A stretch of 64,000 nucleotides of DNA from Bradyrhizobium sp. GTDB lineage: Bacteria; Pseudomonadota; Alphaproteobacteria; Rhizobiales; Xanthobacteraceae. The notes beneath the pieces were generated by a model. The model ran no database searches. It saw nothing but the letters and a program-made list of their open reading frames with translations, and was not told the DNA's origin. Positions 1-8,855 of this stretch are shown piece by piece. The stretch spans positions 52,345-116,344 of the forward strand of contig NZ_JAURXB010000079.1 of the NCBI RefSeq assembly GCF_030654605.1. Direction: 5' to 3'. How positions within the stretch are numbered: position 1 is the stretch's first letter; each line of letters opens with the position of its first letter. A program made the position numbers and the translations under genes.

Positions 1-1
1 G

Positions 2-1354
2 TCCGCCATCAACGCCATGATCTCGATGCGCGGACAGGCCGCCGACTACGATCACTGGCGCCAGCTCGGCCTCACTGGCTGGGGCTATGACGACGTGCTG
101 TCGGCGTTCCGGCGGCTGGAGGATCATTTCCTCGGGGACAGCGAGCATCATGGCGCCGGCGGCGGCTGGCGGATCGAGGCGCCGCGATTGTCCTGGGCCA
201 TCCTGGATGCGGTCGGCGACGCCGCGGCGGAAATGGGCATCCGGAAGATTCCGGATTTCAACACCGGCGACAATGAGGGCGTTGGCTATTTCCACGTCAA
301 CCAGAAGCGCGGGCGCCGCTGGTCTTCCGCGCGCGGCTTTCTCAAGCCGGTGTTGAACCGCGCCAATCTGCGTCTCGAAAAAAACGTGCTGGTCGACCGC
401 CTGATCGTCGAGCAGGGCCGCGCCGTCGGCGTGCGCTTCATGCAAGGCGGCGAAGTGGTCGAGGCCCGCGCCAGGGGCGAAGTGATCCTGTGCGCCGGCT
501 CGATCGGATCGACCCAGGTGCTGCACCGCTCCGGCATCGGGCCTGCGGACTGGCTGGCGCCGCTCGGGATCGGATGCGTGCTCGACCGCCAGGGCGTCGG
601 GCGCAACCTGCAGGACCATCTGCAGCAGCGCGCGATCTTCAAGGTCGAGGGCGTCCGCACCCTCAACGAAACCTATTGGTCGCTGATGCGGCGCGGCCTG
701 ATGGGGCTCGATTATGCGTTCCGCCGCCGCGGTCCCCTGACCATGGCGCCGTCGCAGCTCGGCATTTTTACGCGCTCCGACGCTACCCGCGAACGCGCCA
801 ACATCCAGTTCCACGTGCAGCCGCTGTCGCTCGACAAGTTCGGCGACCCCCTGCACCGCTTCCCCGCGATCACCGTGAGCGCCTGCAATCTGCAGCCGAC
901 CTCGCGCGGCACCGTGCGGATTCGCTCGGCCAGGGCCGACGAGGCGCCGTCAATCGCGCCGAATTACCTTTCGACCGATGATGACCGCCAGGTCGCCGCC
1001 GACGCCATCCGCGCCACACGGCGGCTGATGCAGCAGCCGGCGCTGGCGCGCTATCATCCGCAGGAATATCTGCCGGGGCCGTCGGTCGGCGACGACGACG
1101 CGTCGCTGGCAAAGGCCGCCGGCGATATCGGCACCACGATTTTTCATCCCGTCGGCACCGCGAAGATGGGCACATCAAGCGATCCGCTTGCCGTGGTCGA
1201 CGAACGGCTGCGGTTTCATGGCCTCGCCGGACTGCGCGTGGTCGACGCTTCCGTGATGCCGACCATCACGTCAGGCAATACCAATACCCCGACGGCGATG
1301 ATTGCCGAAAAGGGGGCGACAATGATTTCAGAAGATTCGCGCGCGGCAAAATGA
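2..1354 (+). CDS. GMC-family FAD-dependent oxidoreductase (choline dehydrogenase-like), 5' end outside window
   Basis: This flavoenzyme would oxidise an alcohol to an aldehyde or ketone using FAD; the substrate is unknown. The reading frame is open from base 2 and encodes SAINAMISMRG..ADYDHW, the conserved GMC segment that follows the N-terminal FAD-binding loop, so the first roughly 80 residues lie upstream of the window. Other GMC marks are the CAGSIGSTQVLHRSGIG block, GRNLQDH, and the C-terminal FHPVGTAKMG box with its catalytic histidine, followed by VVDASVMPTITSGNTN. The next gene, an alpha/beta hydrolase, overlaps its stop by 4 bases (ATGA), so the two are translationally coupled. The methionine at 17 is internal, not the start. 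Confidence 0.9.
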   Translation, partial: SAINAMISMRGQAADYDHWRQLGLTGWGYDDVLSAFRRLEDHFLGDSEHHGAGGGWRIEAPRLSWAILDAVGDAAAEMGIRKIPDFNTGDNEGVGYFHVNQKRGRRWSSARGFLKPVLNRANLRLEKNVLVDRLIVEQGRAVGVRFMQGGEVVEARARGEVILCAGSIGSTQVLHRSGIGPADWLAPLGIGCVLDRQGVGRNLQDHLQQRAIFKVEGVRTLNETYWSLMRRGLMGLDYAFRRRGPLTMAPSQLGIFTRSDATRERANIQFHVQPLSLDKFGDPLHRFPAITVSACNLQPTSRGTVRIRSARADEAPSIAPNYLSTDDDRQVAADAIRATRRLMQQPALARYHPQEYLPGPSVGDDDASLAKAAGDIGTTIFHPVGTAKMGTSSDPLAVVDERLRFHGLAGLRVVDASVMPTITSGNTNTPTAMIAEKGATMISEDSRAAK

Positions 1355-2250
1355 AGAACCGGCATCGCCTGTGGGTCGAGCATTCAGGCGGGCGCATGGC
1401 GCTGACGCGATGGGGCGATGCTGATTCCGGCAAACCGCCTGCGCTGCTGGTGCACGGCACCGGCTTCGTCGCCGAGGTCTGGGACGAGGTCGCGCGCGAA
1501 CTGACGTCGAAATATAGCGTCTACGGCATCGACCGCCGCGGCCACGGCGCCAGCCACAAGCCGGCGGCGGAGCACTATCACTTCCTGGATTTCGCCTCCG
1601 ACATCTGCGCCGTGGCCGAGGCGCTCGACCTCACCGGCATTTTCGGCGTCGGCCACAGCGCCGGCGCCACCGACCTCCTGCTCGCTGCAAAACTCAAGCC
1701 CCGGCGCTTCCAGCGGTTGTTCGTGATGGAGCCGACCATCATGGACCCGCGCGTGGTCAGGACCGACGCTGCCGCCGTGCGGGCCAACGGCAAGGCCTTT
1801 GCGCAGGGCGTGCTGCGCCGCCAGCGCGAGTTCGACAGCGCCGCCGCGGCATTCCAGCGTTTTCGCGCGGCGCCGGCGTTCGCCGATTGGACCGAGGGCG
1901 CCCTGTGGGCCTATGTGCGGCATGGTTTTGAGACCCTGCCGGACGACCGGGTGGGCCTGCTGTGTCGGCCGGAGATCGAAGCCGCGATGCTGGGGCCGAT
2001 CTTCGAGGCGATGGAACAGGTCTATGCCGGCGACGAACGCGGCAATCCCTTTGCCTGGTTATCCCAAATCGAGTGTCCGGTGCGCGTCGCGACCGCCGAA
2101 AAATCATGGCCGATCTACAAGGAAATGTCTGCAAGAGCCGTCGCCCTGATTCCGGAGGCGAGCCGGTGGACGTTCGAGGGCGTCGGCCACTGCGTGGCGC
2201 AGGAGGCGCCGGGAAAGGTGCTTGAGGCGCTGGCGTCGTTCGAGCCGTAA
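1351..2250 (+). CDS. alpha/beta-fold hydrolase
   Basis: A 299-residue alpha/beta hydrolase of the soluble, cytoplasmic type, with an HGTG oxyanion-hole motif near residue 35, the nucleophile elbow GHSAG near residue 103 and a late histidine in GVGHCVAQEAP that would complete the triad. It probably cleaves an ester, lactone or C-C bond in the pathway served by the overlapping GMC oxidoreductase (4-base ATGA overlap). The ligand cannot be read from sequence. It ends just before a large inverted repeat that separates it from the convergent P450 gene. Confidence 0.85.
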   Translation: MKNRHRLWVEHSGGRMALTRWGDADSGKPPALLVHGTGFVAEVWDEVARELTSKYSVYGIDRRGHGASHKPAAEHYHFLDFASDICAVAEALDLTGIFGVGHSAGATDLLLAAKLKPRRFQRLFVMEPTIMDPRVVRTDAAAVRANGKAFAQGVLRRQREFDSAAAAFQRFRAAPAFADWTEGALWAYVRHGFETLPDDRVGLLCRPEIEAAMLGPIFEAMEQVYAGDERGNPFAWLSQIECPVRVATAEKSWPIYKEMSARAVALIPEASRWTFEGVGHCVAQEAPGKVLEALASFEP

Positions 2251-2275
2251 TGCGGTTGCATCCTTGCATAAGAGC

Positions 2276-2408
2276 CGTCGTCCCTGCGAACGCAGGGACC
2301 CATACGCTGTGACGTAGATGTTGTGGATGGTGTTAACGGGCTTGTTGCACCATGCGTCATCGCATCAGATGACCGGGGTTATGGGTCCCTGCGTTCGCAG
2401 GGACGACG
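2276..2408. repeat. perfect 29-bp inverted repeat between convergent genes (repeat family A)
   Basis: The arms 2276-2304 and 2380-2408 are exact reverse complements. Each arm is itself a small hairpin, CCCTGCG..CGCAGGG followed by ACCCATA. The 75-base loop has no gene. The element fills the gap between the alpha/beta hydrolase and the convergent P450. A related single copy lies at 61456-61484, with compensating changes in its stem. This is typical of REP/BIME-like intergenic elements; it may also act as a bidirectional terminator. Confidence 0.8.
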
Positions 2409-2440
2409 CAAGTGGGAGAGCTGCCCCTCACCCTACCGAC

Positions 2441-3625
2441 CTACTGCAGCCGAACCGGCAAATTGAGCGGACCGCGGAAACCGAAACCGTGCCAGCGCAT
2501 GCCAGCGGGATCAGGCAAGGTCATGTTGGGGAAGCGCTCGAACAGCATGGGAAGCAGGATGGCGCCAACGGTTCGCCGCGACAGATGCGCACCCGCACAA
2601 TGATGCGGGCCGTTGCCGAAGGCCTGATGCGGATTGGGTTCGCGCAGCGCGTTGAAGTTCTCGCCATCGTCGAAGACGTCCTCGTCGCGGTTGGCCGACG
2701 CCTGGATCGTCATCACGGTATCGCCTTTCGGGATGAAGTACCCGCGAATCTCGGTGTCCTCCATCACCAGCCGTGAACTGACCTGGATCGGCGCCACCCA
2801 CCGCACCCCTTCCTCGAAGGCGGAGCGCCATTTGCCGGCGGCGCGCACGGCACCCAGCTGGTCGGGATGGGTCAACAGGCCATAAAGGATCGTCAGCAGG
2901 GCGTCGCGCGGCTCGTTGATGCCGCCGCCGATCGCGATCTTTACATTGGCGATGATCTGGCTTTCCGGAATCGGGTTCTTCGCGTTCACCATGAAGGACA
3001 GCGCCGAGGAATCCGGCTCGGCCCGGACGCGTTCGGCGTTGGCGCGGATACAGGTGTCCATCTCCGCATTGGCGATGTCAGTCGCTTCGAAAGGTCCCGG
3101 CGTCCAGCCGAAATTGCCGGCGCCGTCGATCAGCGTCTGCGACCATCGCTGCATGTCGTCGTCGCTGGCATCCGGAATGCCCATCGCATGGGCCAGAAGC
3201 CGCGCGGCCAGCGGCCCGGCGAGCGCGGGAAACAGGTCGACGATCTCGCCGCGCGGCAACCGGTCGAGATAATCAGCGGCCAGTTTCGCATACAGCGGCG
3301 CCCAGACCGCCTCGATCGTCTTCGGCATCAGGGCAGGCATCATCGCCATGCGCTCGGTCCGGTGCTCGTCGTGGTCCTTGCGCATCAGCGTGCGGGCGAG
3401 AAAGGCGCGCTCCATCGGCGTGTTCGGATCGTTCGAGCTGAACAAGGCCGCGTTGTCCTTCACGAGCCTGGTATCGGCGGCCCTGGTGAGGAAGGTGCGG
3501 CCGACGGATTTGACCCGCAACACCGGCGCTTCGCGCCGCAGGCGCCGGTAGATCGGATAGGGATCGCGCGTGAGCTCCGCGATCGTGATGGTTTCGTCCA
3601 GTGGGGCGAGGCCCGCGGTCGGCAT
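2441..3625 (-). CDS. cytochrome P450
   Basis: A 394-residue soluble bacterial P450. It carries the haem-thiolate signature FGNGPHHCAGAHL with the axial cysteine near residue 340, an ExxR motif in EEGVRW, and an I-helix GGGINEPRD that replaces the usual AGxDT and is found in some bacterial CYP families. The frame is open further upstream, but the extra 135 residues look non-coding, so I start at MPTAGLAPLDET (ATG at 3625), the usual P450 N-terminus. It would need a ferredoxin or reductase partner, and none is adjacent. The substrate is unknown; the neighbouring GMC, hydrolase and luciferase-like genes suggest oxidative breakdown of a lipophilic compound. Confidence 0.92.
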   Translation of the reverse strand: MPTAGLAPLDETITIAELTRDPYPIYRRLRREAPVLRVKSVGRTFLTRAADTRLVKDNAALFSSNDPNTPMERAFLARTLMRKDHDEHRTERMAMMPALMPKTIEAVWAPLYAKLAADYLDRLPRGEIVDLFPALAGPLAARLLAHAMGIPDASDDDMQRWSQTLIDGAGNFGWTPGPFEATDIANAEMDTCIRANAERVRAEPDSSALSFMVNAKNPIPESQIIANVKIAIGGGINEPRDALLTILYGLLTHPDQLGAVRAAGKWRSAFEEGVRWVAPIQVSSRLVMEDTEIRGYFIPKGDTVMTIQASANRDEDVFDDGENFNALREPNPHQAFGNGPHHCAGAHLSRRTVGAILLPMLFERFPNMTLPDPAGMRWHGFGFRGPLNLPVRLQ

Positions 3626-3784
3626 GTGGCGATCCTGTCGGCTGCGGCCAATTCTATGCCGGGGAGAAGCATAAGTGCAGCACAAAATGATGTAATCGCG
3701 TCCACCGCACCGGCGCAGCGGCATCCTGATCTGGCCTTGAGGACTGAGTGCACCTACATAGAAATCTTCACGTGAAAGTTCCCC

Positions 3785-4783
3785 ATGACAGCACTGTCCA
3801 TTCTCGACCTCGTCCGTGTTACGGAAGCGACCGACGCGCGCGGCGCGCTCGATAACGCCCGCGATCTCGCCGCGCATGCCGAGGGCTGGGGCTATCGCCG
3901 GTTCTGGGTGGCCGAGCATCACAACATGCCCGGCATCGCCAGCGCCGCGACATCGCTGGTCATCGCCCACATCGCCGCCGGCACGAAGCACATCCGTGTC
4001 GGCGCCGGCGGCATCATGCTGCCCAACCATGCGCCGATCATCATCGCCGAGCAGTTCGGAACGCTGGCGCGGCTATTCCCCGGCCGCATCGATCTCGGCC
4101 TCGGCCGGGCGCCCGGCACCGACCAGGTGACGGTCCAGGCGCTGCGCCGTACCCTCGGGGGCTCAGACAATTTTCCGCAGGACGTGCTCGAGCTGCAGGC
4201 CTATTTCGCCCCCGTGGTGCCCGGCCAGCGGGTGCAAGCCGTACCGGCGGCGGGTACCGACGTCCCGCTTTGGATCCTGGGATCGAGCACCTATGGCGCG
4301 CAACTCGCCGCGGCGCTCGGCCTGCCCTACGCCTTCGCTTCGCATTTCGCCCCTGACCAGCTCATTCCCGCGCTCGACATCTACCGCGAACGCTTCAAGC
4401 CCTCAGCCCAGCTCGCGCGGCCCCACGCCATGGTGGGCGTCAACATCATCGCGGCCGACACCGAACGCGAGGCGCGGCGGCTCGCGACGACGCAACAGAT
4501 GTCGTTTGCGAATATCTTCCGTGGCGCGCGCGGTCTCAGCCGTCCGCCGATCGACGATATCGAAAGCTACTGGTCGCCGATGGAAAAAGCCCAGGCCATG
4601 CAGATGCTCGCCCGCACCATTATCGGCACGCCCGATTCCGTCCGGGCCGGCATCGAGGCACTGGTCGATGAGACCGGCGCCGACGAGTTGATGGTGGTTT
4701 CCGACGTATTCGATCATAAGGCACGGCTGCATTCCTACAGGCTGATTGCCGAGGCTGGCCGGGACAGTGGCGGCGGCGGATGA
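3785..4783 (+). CDS. LLM class (luciferase-like) flavin-dependent oxidoreductase
   Basis: A 332-residue TIM-barrel protein of the bacterial luciferase-like monooxygenase family, which uses reduced flavin supplied by a separate reductase. Typical signs are [14 protein letters not shown] near residue 40, the [15 protein letters not shown] strand, [15 protein letters not shown], and the C-terminal [14 protein letters not shown] block. It belongs to the MsnO8/YhbW-like subgroup by these motifs. Transcribed divergently from the P450 with about 160 bases between them, so a shared control region is plausible. Substrate not predictable. Confidence 0.9.
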   Translation: MTALSILDLVRVTEATDARGALDNARDLAAHAEGWGYRRFWVAEHHNMPGIASAATSLVIAHIAAGTKHIRVGAGGIMLPNHAPIIIAEQFGTLARLFPGRIDLGLGRAPGTDQVTVQALRRTLGGSDNFPQDVLELQAYFAPVVPGQRVQAVPAAGTDVPLWILGSSTYGAQLAAALGLPYAFASHFAPDQLIPALDIYRERFKPSAQLARPHAMVGVNIIAADTEREARRLATTQQMSFANIFRGARGLSRPPIDDIESYWSPMEKAQAMQMLARTIIGTPDSVRAGIEALVDETGADELMVVSDVFDHKARLHSYRLIAEAGRDSGGGG

Positions 4784-4820
4784 GCGACAACTCACCCGCC
4801 GCCGCGCAACGAGCTACGGT

Positions 4821-5063
4821 TCATCGCGCCGCGCGATGATGCCGCGGTACAGCGGCGCGGTGAGACTGCACAGGCACCGGCCCGTTGTAATACGCGCTCG
4901 CCGAGTCGAGCGGGCGATACGACCGCCTGCCGGCAAGCACATCGGCGTCAGGGTGATAGAATGCGGCAGCACCGGGTTCCTGTATCGCAGCCTGCGCAAA
5001 CACCGGCGTTGCAATCGTCGTCGTGAGAGCGGCGGCCAAAATGGTCGGGATGATCTTCATCAT
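4821..5063 (-). CDS. small secreted hypothetical protein
   Basis: An 80-residue protein with a clear signal peptide: MMKIIP, a hydrophobic stretch, then a probable cleavage after PVFAQA. The mature part is short and basic, with two YY/RR-rich patches and no family I recognise. Good ribosome site (AAAGGAA) before the ATG at 5063. It converges with the luciferase-like gene, whose stop lies 37 bases away. The periplasmic location is inferred from the signal peptide only. Confidence 0.6.
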   Translation of the reverse strand: MMKIIPTILAAALTTTIATPVFAQAAIQEPGAAAFYHPDADVLAGRRSYRPLDSASAYYNGPVPVQSHRAAVPRHHRAAR

Positions 5064-5235
5064 GATGGGATTCCTTTGAATCAGAGAACCTCATCTATCT
5101 GGGGGCGGCAACGCGAAAGCAGATAGCCATCACCGCGATTTGAGAAATCGCGTAGCATCCATGCACGACACCGTGAATGCGAGGACAGCGCTCCGCGCGC
5201 GATCCGGCTTTTGATCAAGGGGCTTTATTGCGTCG

Positions 5236-5643
5236 CTATGCCTGCGGCGGATAGCGGTCGAAGGTGGGCAGTTCGTGCGCGCCCTCCATCCAGCGAAGCC
5301 GCTCGGCGACCTGGATATGCACCGCGGCCGGAATGGCATCGGGATCGTCATAGGTCCCGCTCTGAATATCGATGATCCCCGGCAGCATATTCGCGTTGAT
5401 GTAGAAGAGCCCGGTGCCGCAGTCGGCGCAAAACTGCCGCCGGCCATGTTCCGAGGATGCGTAGATCTTCGGCTGCCCTTTCGTAACCTTGACCGCATCC
5501 TCGGCGTACATCGTCCAGCCGACCATCGGCGCGCCGGCGTGACGCCTGCAATCCGCGCAGTGGCACAGCGCGTGAACGATCAGTTCGCCATCCACCTGAT
5601 AGCGGATGGCGCCACAGTGACATCCCCCAGTGATGCTGCTCAT
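5236..5643 (-). CDS. GFA family protein (glutathione-dependent formaldehyde-activating enzyme-like)
   Basis: A 135-residue zinc-binding protein of the Gfa/CENP-V fold. The cysteine pattern is complete: GGCHCGAIRY at residues 7-16, CHCADCRRHAG near residue 30 and FCADCGTGLFY near residue 75. Most members of this family have no demonstrated formaldehyde activity, so the name describes the family rather than the function. A hydrophilic C-terminus ends in DRYPPQA. It stands alone on the minus strand. Confidence 0.88.
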   Translation of the reverse strand: MSSITGGCHCGAIRYQVDGELIVHALCHCADCRRHAGAPMVGWTMYAEDAVKVTKGQPKIYASSEHGRRQFCADCGTGLFYINANMLPGIIDIQSGTYDDPDAIPAAVHIQVAERLRWMEGAHELPTFDRYPPQA

Positions 5644-5748
5644 GCGTCCCCCCTTCGACGAGACCCGTCCGTCTCATCCATCGATCATTTTCCGGATTTG
5701 CGGCCTCAAAGAGGCAATGCCAGGCTACTGCGCCTGGTGCGGCATGCC

Positions 5749-5914
5749 TACGCCGATTTCCGCACCGCGTTATCGACCAGCGTCTTGCCGAGCGACCAGA
5801 TCGCGCCGGGGACCTTGTGGCTGGCCGCGATGACGGAATCGAATGCGGTCTCGATTTACTTGCCGTCTTCTTCCGTGATGGTCAGCGGCGGGTAACAGCT
5901 TGATGGTGTGGCTG
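5749..5914 (-). pseudogene. detached duplicate of the hpnO 3' end
   Basis: These 166 bases repeat 7343-7507, the last 55 codons of the intact hpnO gene, in the same orientation. I see only a two-base change (TT for CC near 5858), and a one-base insertion plus neighbouring changes near 5892 that shift the frame. The fragment lacks the rest of the gene and cannot be functional. The two copies bracket a lower-GC patch that carries two small hypothetical genes. Confidence 0.85.
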
Positions 5915-6028
5915 TGTTTGAGACGCAATCAACTTGTTCGTCGACATCGAACGCTGCGCCGCCGGGATCGAGGCGCTGCAGATTCAACATCTGCTAGATT
6001 TCTTCTTGTTTTTTGGCAATGGGTGCAA

Positions 6029-6259
6029 CTATCGGGAAACTTGGCGTTGGAAGCCAACAGTCGCATAAGGATCAAAATCGCGAACCGTCCATTCCGTACC
6101 CGGTTCTAGTTTCGATCGATCTATCTCGACTTCTGTCCCGTCGATGATCCGACCTCCCATCATGGTAGCACCTTCAGCCGTTGCCATTCGCCGGGATGTG
6201 AAAGGTTCGTCGTTCAGAACATCATACAATCTGACCTTATAGACGGTGATCGTATCCAC
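6029..6259 (-). CDS. small conserved hypothetical protein
   Basis: A 76-residue acidic cytoplasmic protein starting MDTITVYKVRLYDVL from a GTG codon that is preceded by a strong ribosome site (AGGAGAG, 4 bases away). I recall similar short proteins in rhizobia, but no function. It has no membrane segment or signal peptide. It lies in the lower-GC patch between the two copies of the hpnO 3' end, which suggests it arrived with that patch. Confidence 0.6.
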   Translation of the reverse strand: MDTITVYKVRLYDVLNDEPFTSRRMATAEGATMMGGRIIDGTEVEIDRSKLEPGTEWTVRDFDPYATVGFQRQVSR

Positions 6260-6676
6260 GGTTCTCTCCTATAAAACGATATACAGGATCGGCCAGTAAG
6301 GCCCGCGCGGTTCTCTTGAATAAGTATTCCATCTTCAAAGCGTTAGTAGAAACACGCCTTACTTGTCGATTTGGCTCGGGATACAGACACATGGCCAAGT
6401 CATTGCAAATAGAACAAAAAAGGAACAAAATTGCAAGAGAAGTTTTTGAGGAACTGAAACCTTATTGAAAGCATTGTGTTATTTCGAGCGGGCCCCATCT
6501 TGGGAGCCCTCAAGTTGTCATTGACAACCAGTCAATGATCGCTATTTTAAACACAACGAGGACAGATCGACTCAGGCGGTTTCCGCCGACGGCCTCGTTC
6601 CGCCAAGAGCTATCTTGGTCACTTGCTTATGGCTGTGGGCCTTCTGGCTTGGTTTGTCGAGAATACTCTAAAATCT
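6260..6676. other. AT-rich intergenic stretch with a small inverted repeat
   Basis: About 420 bases with base composition clearly richer in A+T than the flanking genes, especially around 6415-6480. A short open frame at 6237-6428 lacks a ribosome site and coding bias and I do not call it. TCATTGAC (6518-6525) and GTCAATGA (6531-6538) form an 8-bp inverted repeat with a 5-base spacer, which could be an operator or a weak hairpin. No other gene seen. Confidence 0.4.
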
Positions 6677-6694
6677 GGGCGGCTTCGGCCGCCC
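6672..6694 (-). terminator. rho-independent terminator of the 6700-7212 gene
   Basis: GGGCGGC and GCCGCCC (6677-6683 and 6688-6694) pair around a TTCG loop. On the minus strand the hairpin begins five bases after the stop at 6700 and is followed by GATTTT. Its position supports the reality of the hypothetical gene upstream. Confidence 0.7.
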
Positions 6695-6699
6695 TAATT

Positions 6700-7212
6700 T
6701 TATGCTTCCTCCACTACCTTACCGAAGGGGCAGCCCCGTACGAAGATGGGTCTGCGATCACGTGGATAAGCACTTTCAACAAACAAGCTCAACTCAGTCG
6801 GCGCGCCCGCGTCGCCTTCCGTCCGCTTAACGTGAAAAAACATCCAATACTTCTCTCCAAGAAGTAAAGGCGATGCCATCTCTAACCGATACATTGTCCA
6901 ATTCGATTCGGGAGTCTGCGAAACTCGAGCCGTTGGTTTTCCGCAAAGTTCGCGAAAGATCGTTGGCAACTCCAGCGAATGCGAAAACCTAACAGGACAG
7001 AAAACCCGATTTTGGGCTCGATCTCGAAAAACATGAGAGCCCTGAGCTTGCGATCCGTCGTGTTCAACCGACCAACAATGACTGCTATATCTTATCTTCA
7101 CCGCGCACGAAAAAGCACCCGCTCCGCCGGTCCAATTACAGGTCTCCGTGTGTTGATCCAGATGACCAATATCGAAGTCCTCACCACAATGTCTGATTAA
7201 ACGCGGCAACAC
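6700..7212 (-). CDS. hypothetical protein in low-GC patch
   Basis: A frame of up to 170 residues. It has a histidine/cysteine-containing N-terminal part (LIRHCGEDFDIGHLD, IRYSSHCWSVEHD) and a beta-rich C-terminal part ending FVESAYPRDRRP. I have a vague impression of similar proteins in rhizobial accessory regions but cannot name a family. The start is uncertain: a GTG at 7212 and a TTG at 7209 both follow a GGGAG site. A terminator sits directly after the stop. Lower GC than the neighbours suggests horizontal acquisition. Confidence 0.55.
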   Translation of the reverse strand: MLPRLIRHCGEDFDIGHLDQHTETCNWTGGAGAFSCAVKIRYSSHCWSVEHDGSQAQGSHVFRDRAQNRVFCPVRFSHSLELPTIFRELCGKPTARVSQTPESNWTMYRLEMASPLLLGEKYWMFFHVKRTEGDAGAPTELSLFVESAYPRDRRPIFVRGCPFGKVVEEA

Positions 7213-7341
7213 ATGCTCCCACCCGCCGCAACTTCTAAACGATTACGTAAGAAAACGCTACCGCAGTAACCAAGTACACTGCTCATCCGATCGCAAATCG
7301 AACGCAGCGGCGATACACCGAGGATTAGGCACGGATCTGCG

Positions 7342-8733
7342 TTACGCCGATTTCCGCACCGCGTTATCGACCAGCGTCTTGCCGAGCGACCAGATCGCGC
7401 CGGGGACCTTGTGGCTGGCCGCGATGACGGAATCGAATGCGGTCTCGATCCACTTGCCGTCTTCTTCCGTGATGGTCAGCGGCGGCAGCAGCTTGATGGT
7501 GTGGCTGCCATGGCCGGAGACCTGGGTGAGGATCTTGTGTTCCTTGAACAGCGGCACGGTGATGAGCTGGCAGAACAGTCCCTTGTTGGCGCTCTCCAGC
7601 AGATTCCACGACGCCTTCAGCTTGAGGGATTTCGGCGGGCCGAACTCGACGCCGATCATCAGTCCCTTGCCGCGGACTTCCTTCAGCAATTCGTAGCCCG
7701 GTATCATCCGGGTCAGCGCCAGCTTGAGTTCGGCGCCACGCCGCGCCGCCTGCTCGACCAGTTTTTCGTGCTCCATCACTTCGAGCGTCGCGATGCCGGC
7801 CGCCATCGCCAGATCGTTCTTCGCAAAGGTCGAGCCGTGCACCACGGCACGATCCATCTGATTGAAGATCTTGTCGAAGATGCTCTTGCGCGTCAGCAGC
7901 GCGCCGACCGGAACGTGACCGCCCGACAGCGCCTTCGCCAGCAGCACCATGTCGGGCTCGACATTCCAGTGCTCGACGGCGAGGAATTTTCCGGTGCGGC
8001 CGATGCCGGTCTGGATTTCGTCGGCGATGAACAGCGTGCCGTATTTGCGGCACAGGGCGGCGGCGCCCGGCAGGAAGTCATCGCCGGGGATGTTGACGCC
8101 CTTGCCCTGGATCGGCTCGACGATGAAGGCCGCAACCTGGCGGGACGACAGCGCGTGCTCGAGGGCGGCGAGATCGTCGAAGGGAATCGAGGTGCAGCCG
8201 GGCAACAGCGGCTCGAACCCGGCGCGGAAGTTGGGATCGTCGGTGAGCGACAATGCGCCATAGGACAGACCGTGGAAGGCATGGGTGCAGTACACGATGC
8301 CGGGCCGGCCGGTGGCGCCGCGCGCGAACTTGATCGCGGCCTCGACACACTCGGCGCCGGAATTGGCAAAAAACACCTTGTCCAGATACGGCACATGCTT
8401 CAGCAGGCGTTCGGCCAGCACGCCGGCCAGCGTGGAGACGTCGAGTTGCACGAGATTCGGCAGATCGGCGTCGAGGACGCTCTTCAAGGCCTGGCGCAGC
8501 ACCGGGTGGTTGCGGCCAATCGCAAAAACGCCAAATCCGCTCAGTAGATCGAGATAGCGCGCGCCGTCGCGATCGAACAGGTACTGGCCTTGCCCCTTCT
8601 GAAAACCGACGTCATACCCGATGGTCTTGAGAACCCGTACGAGTTGCTCGTTCAGATGGCGCGTGTGCATGGAACTGCGCTGCGCCTGGCGGTCCACAAA
8701 CATCTCGGAAACGTCTAGATTCGGATATAGCAT
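7342..8733 (-). CDS. hpnO: hopanoid class III aminotransferase HpnO
   Basis: A 463-residue PLP-dependent class III aminotransferase of the acetylornithine type. HpnO introduces the terminal amino group that gives aminobacteriohopanetriol. Visible features are FANSGAECVEAAIK (PLP phosphate site), a HAFHG loop, FIADEIQTGIGRTG, the Schiff-base lysine in LLAKALSGG and HGSTFAKNDLAMAAG. Assignment as HpnO rather than a general ornithine-type enzyme rests on its position beside hpnN and the hpnC-H genes, and on the N-terminal extension of about 50 residues. The last 55 codons are duplicated at 5749-5914. Confidence 0.85.
   Translation of the reverse strand: MLYPNLDVSEMFVDRQAQRSSMHTRHLNEQLVRVLKTIGYDVGFQKGQGQYLFDRDGARYLDLLSGFGVFAIGRNHPVLRQALKSVLDADLPNLVQLDVSTLAGVLAERLLKHVPYLDKVFFANSGAECVEAAIKFARGATGRPGIVYCTHAFHGLSYGALSLTDDPNFRAGFEPLLPGCTSIPFDDLAALEHALSSRQVAAFIVEPIQGKGVNIPGDDFLPGAAALCRKYGTLFIADEIQTGIGRTGKFLAVEHWNVEPDMVLLAKALSGGHVPVGALLTRKSIFDKIFNQMDRAVVHGSTFAKNDLAMAAGIATLEVMEHEKLVEQAARRGAELKLALTRMIPGYELLKEVRGKGLMIGVEFGPPKSLKLKASWNLLESANKGLFCQLITVPLFKEHKILTQVSGHGSHTIKLLPPLTITEEDGKWIETAFDSVIAASHKVPGAIWSLGKTLVDNAVRKSA
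7343..7507. repeat. direct repeat, copy inside hpnO (partner at 5749-5914)
   Basis: The 3' 165 bases of hpnO match 5749-5914 in direct orientation. The homology stops abruptly at both ends (TACGCC on the left, GTGGCTG on the right). The 1.4 kb between the copies is the AT-rich patch. Confidence 0.85.
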
Positions 8734-8855
8734 TGGCTACATACGTCGGTTGCCAGGTATTTCGTCAACTGAAAACGCCCATTGCGGCGTTTTACCCCGC
8801 TCGAATCATCCATTAGTCACAGGTTGGAACCATGTTGCACCGCCAAGGAAATATC

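Noticed and set aside
6237..6428. 63-codon minus-strand frame upstream of the small conserved gene
   Set aside because: No ribosome site and no coding bias; overlaps the start of the better-supported gene at 6029-6259.
6535..6867. 110-codon plus-strand frame in the AT-rich patch
   Set aside because: Overlaps the opposite-strand 6700-7212 gene and its terminator hairpin, and lacks a ribosome site.
5915..7342. Possible integrative element with att sites
   Set aside because: No integrase, transposase or tRNA gene is present and the flanking repeat is 165 bases, so I report the duplication without calling a mobile element.
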